Below are positions 5,838 to 5,849 of a stretch of DNA of 5,849 nucleotides, piece after piece. Each line of letters starts with the position of its first letter. Position 1 is the stretch's first letter. Below the pieces are notes generated by a model, which ran no database searches, was not told the DNA's origin, and was given only the letters and a program-made list of their open reading frames with translations. The DNA is from Actinomycetota bacterium (GTDB taxonomy: Bacteria > Actinomycetota > Thermoleophilia > Gaiellales > Gaiellaceae). The stretch covers positions 1 to 5,849 of the forward strand of contig JACCWU010000044.1 in NCBI GenBank assembly GCA_013697465.1, read 5' to 3'. Both the position numbers and the translations under genes were made by a program.

Positions 5838-5849
5838 TCGGCGTCGCCG
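5834..5849 (+). CDS. Start of the next gene, probably the partner sensor histidine kinase (cut by window edge)
   Basis: A GTG at 5834-5836 overlaps the response regulator's TGA by four bases (GTGA), and the frame stays open (MIGVA...) to the window end. OmpR-family regulators are very often followed by their histidine kinase with this kind of coupled overlap. Only five codons are visible, so the identity rests on context alone. Confidence 0.35.

Overview
The window is very GC-rich, with a strong preference for G or C at third codon positions. It carries an F420-dependent oxidoreductase and families typical of high-GC Actinomycetota. My inference is an actinobacterium, possibly of the Thermoleophilia/Gaiellales type; nothing in the window proves the lineage.

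Layout: (a) 1-561, minus strand, the start of a glycogen-debranching-enzyme-like protein, cut by the window edge and broken by a frameshift at a run of six C. (b) 605-2286, plus strand, a two-gene unit: an F420-dependent LLM-class oxidoreductase and, 11 bases later, a rhodanese-CBS fusion. The rhodanese frame contains an in-frame TGA exactly where the catalytic cysteine belongs, and a long hairpin starts immediately after it. This is the most interesting locus: a candidate selenoprotein whose UGA would be read as selenocysteine. (c) 2287-4320, a zone of gene remnants: the C-terminal TPR part of a large ATPase/LuxR/cyclase-type regulator, a frameshifted ECF-like sigma factor, and an ABC-2 type permease fragment with at least four lesions and both ends missing. 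(d) 4327-5095, a member of a family of predicted secreted proteins of unknown function, without a visible signal peptide and with one frameshift. (e) 5151-5849, an intact OmpR/PhoB-type response regulator followed by an overlapping start, probably of its histidine kinase.

Functional picture: the F420 oxidoreductase and the rhodanese-CBS protein are probably co-transcribed redox/sulfur (or selenium) proteins. The response regulator begins a separate two-component operon. The remnants between them look like a rearrangement and decay scar. Because at least two frameshifts lie at short C/G runs, sequencing or assembly error is a real alternative for some single lesions. It is a poor explanation for the permease remnant, and a weak one for a stop falling precisely on a catalytic cysteine.
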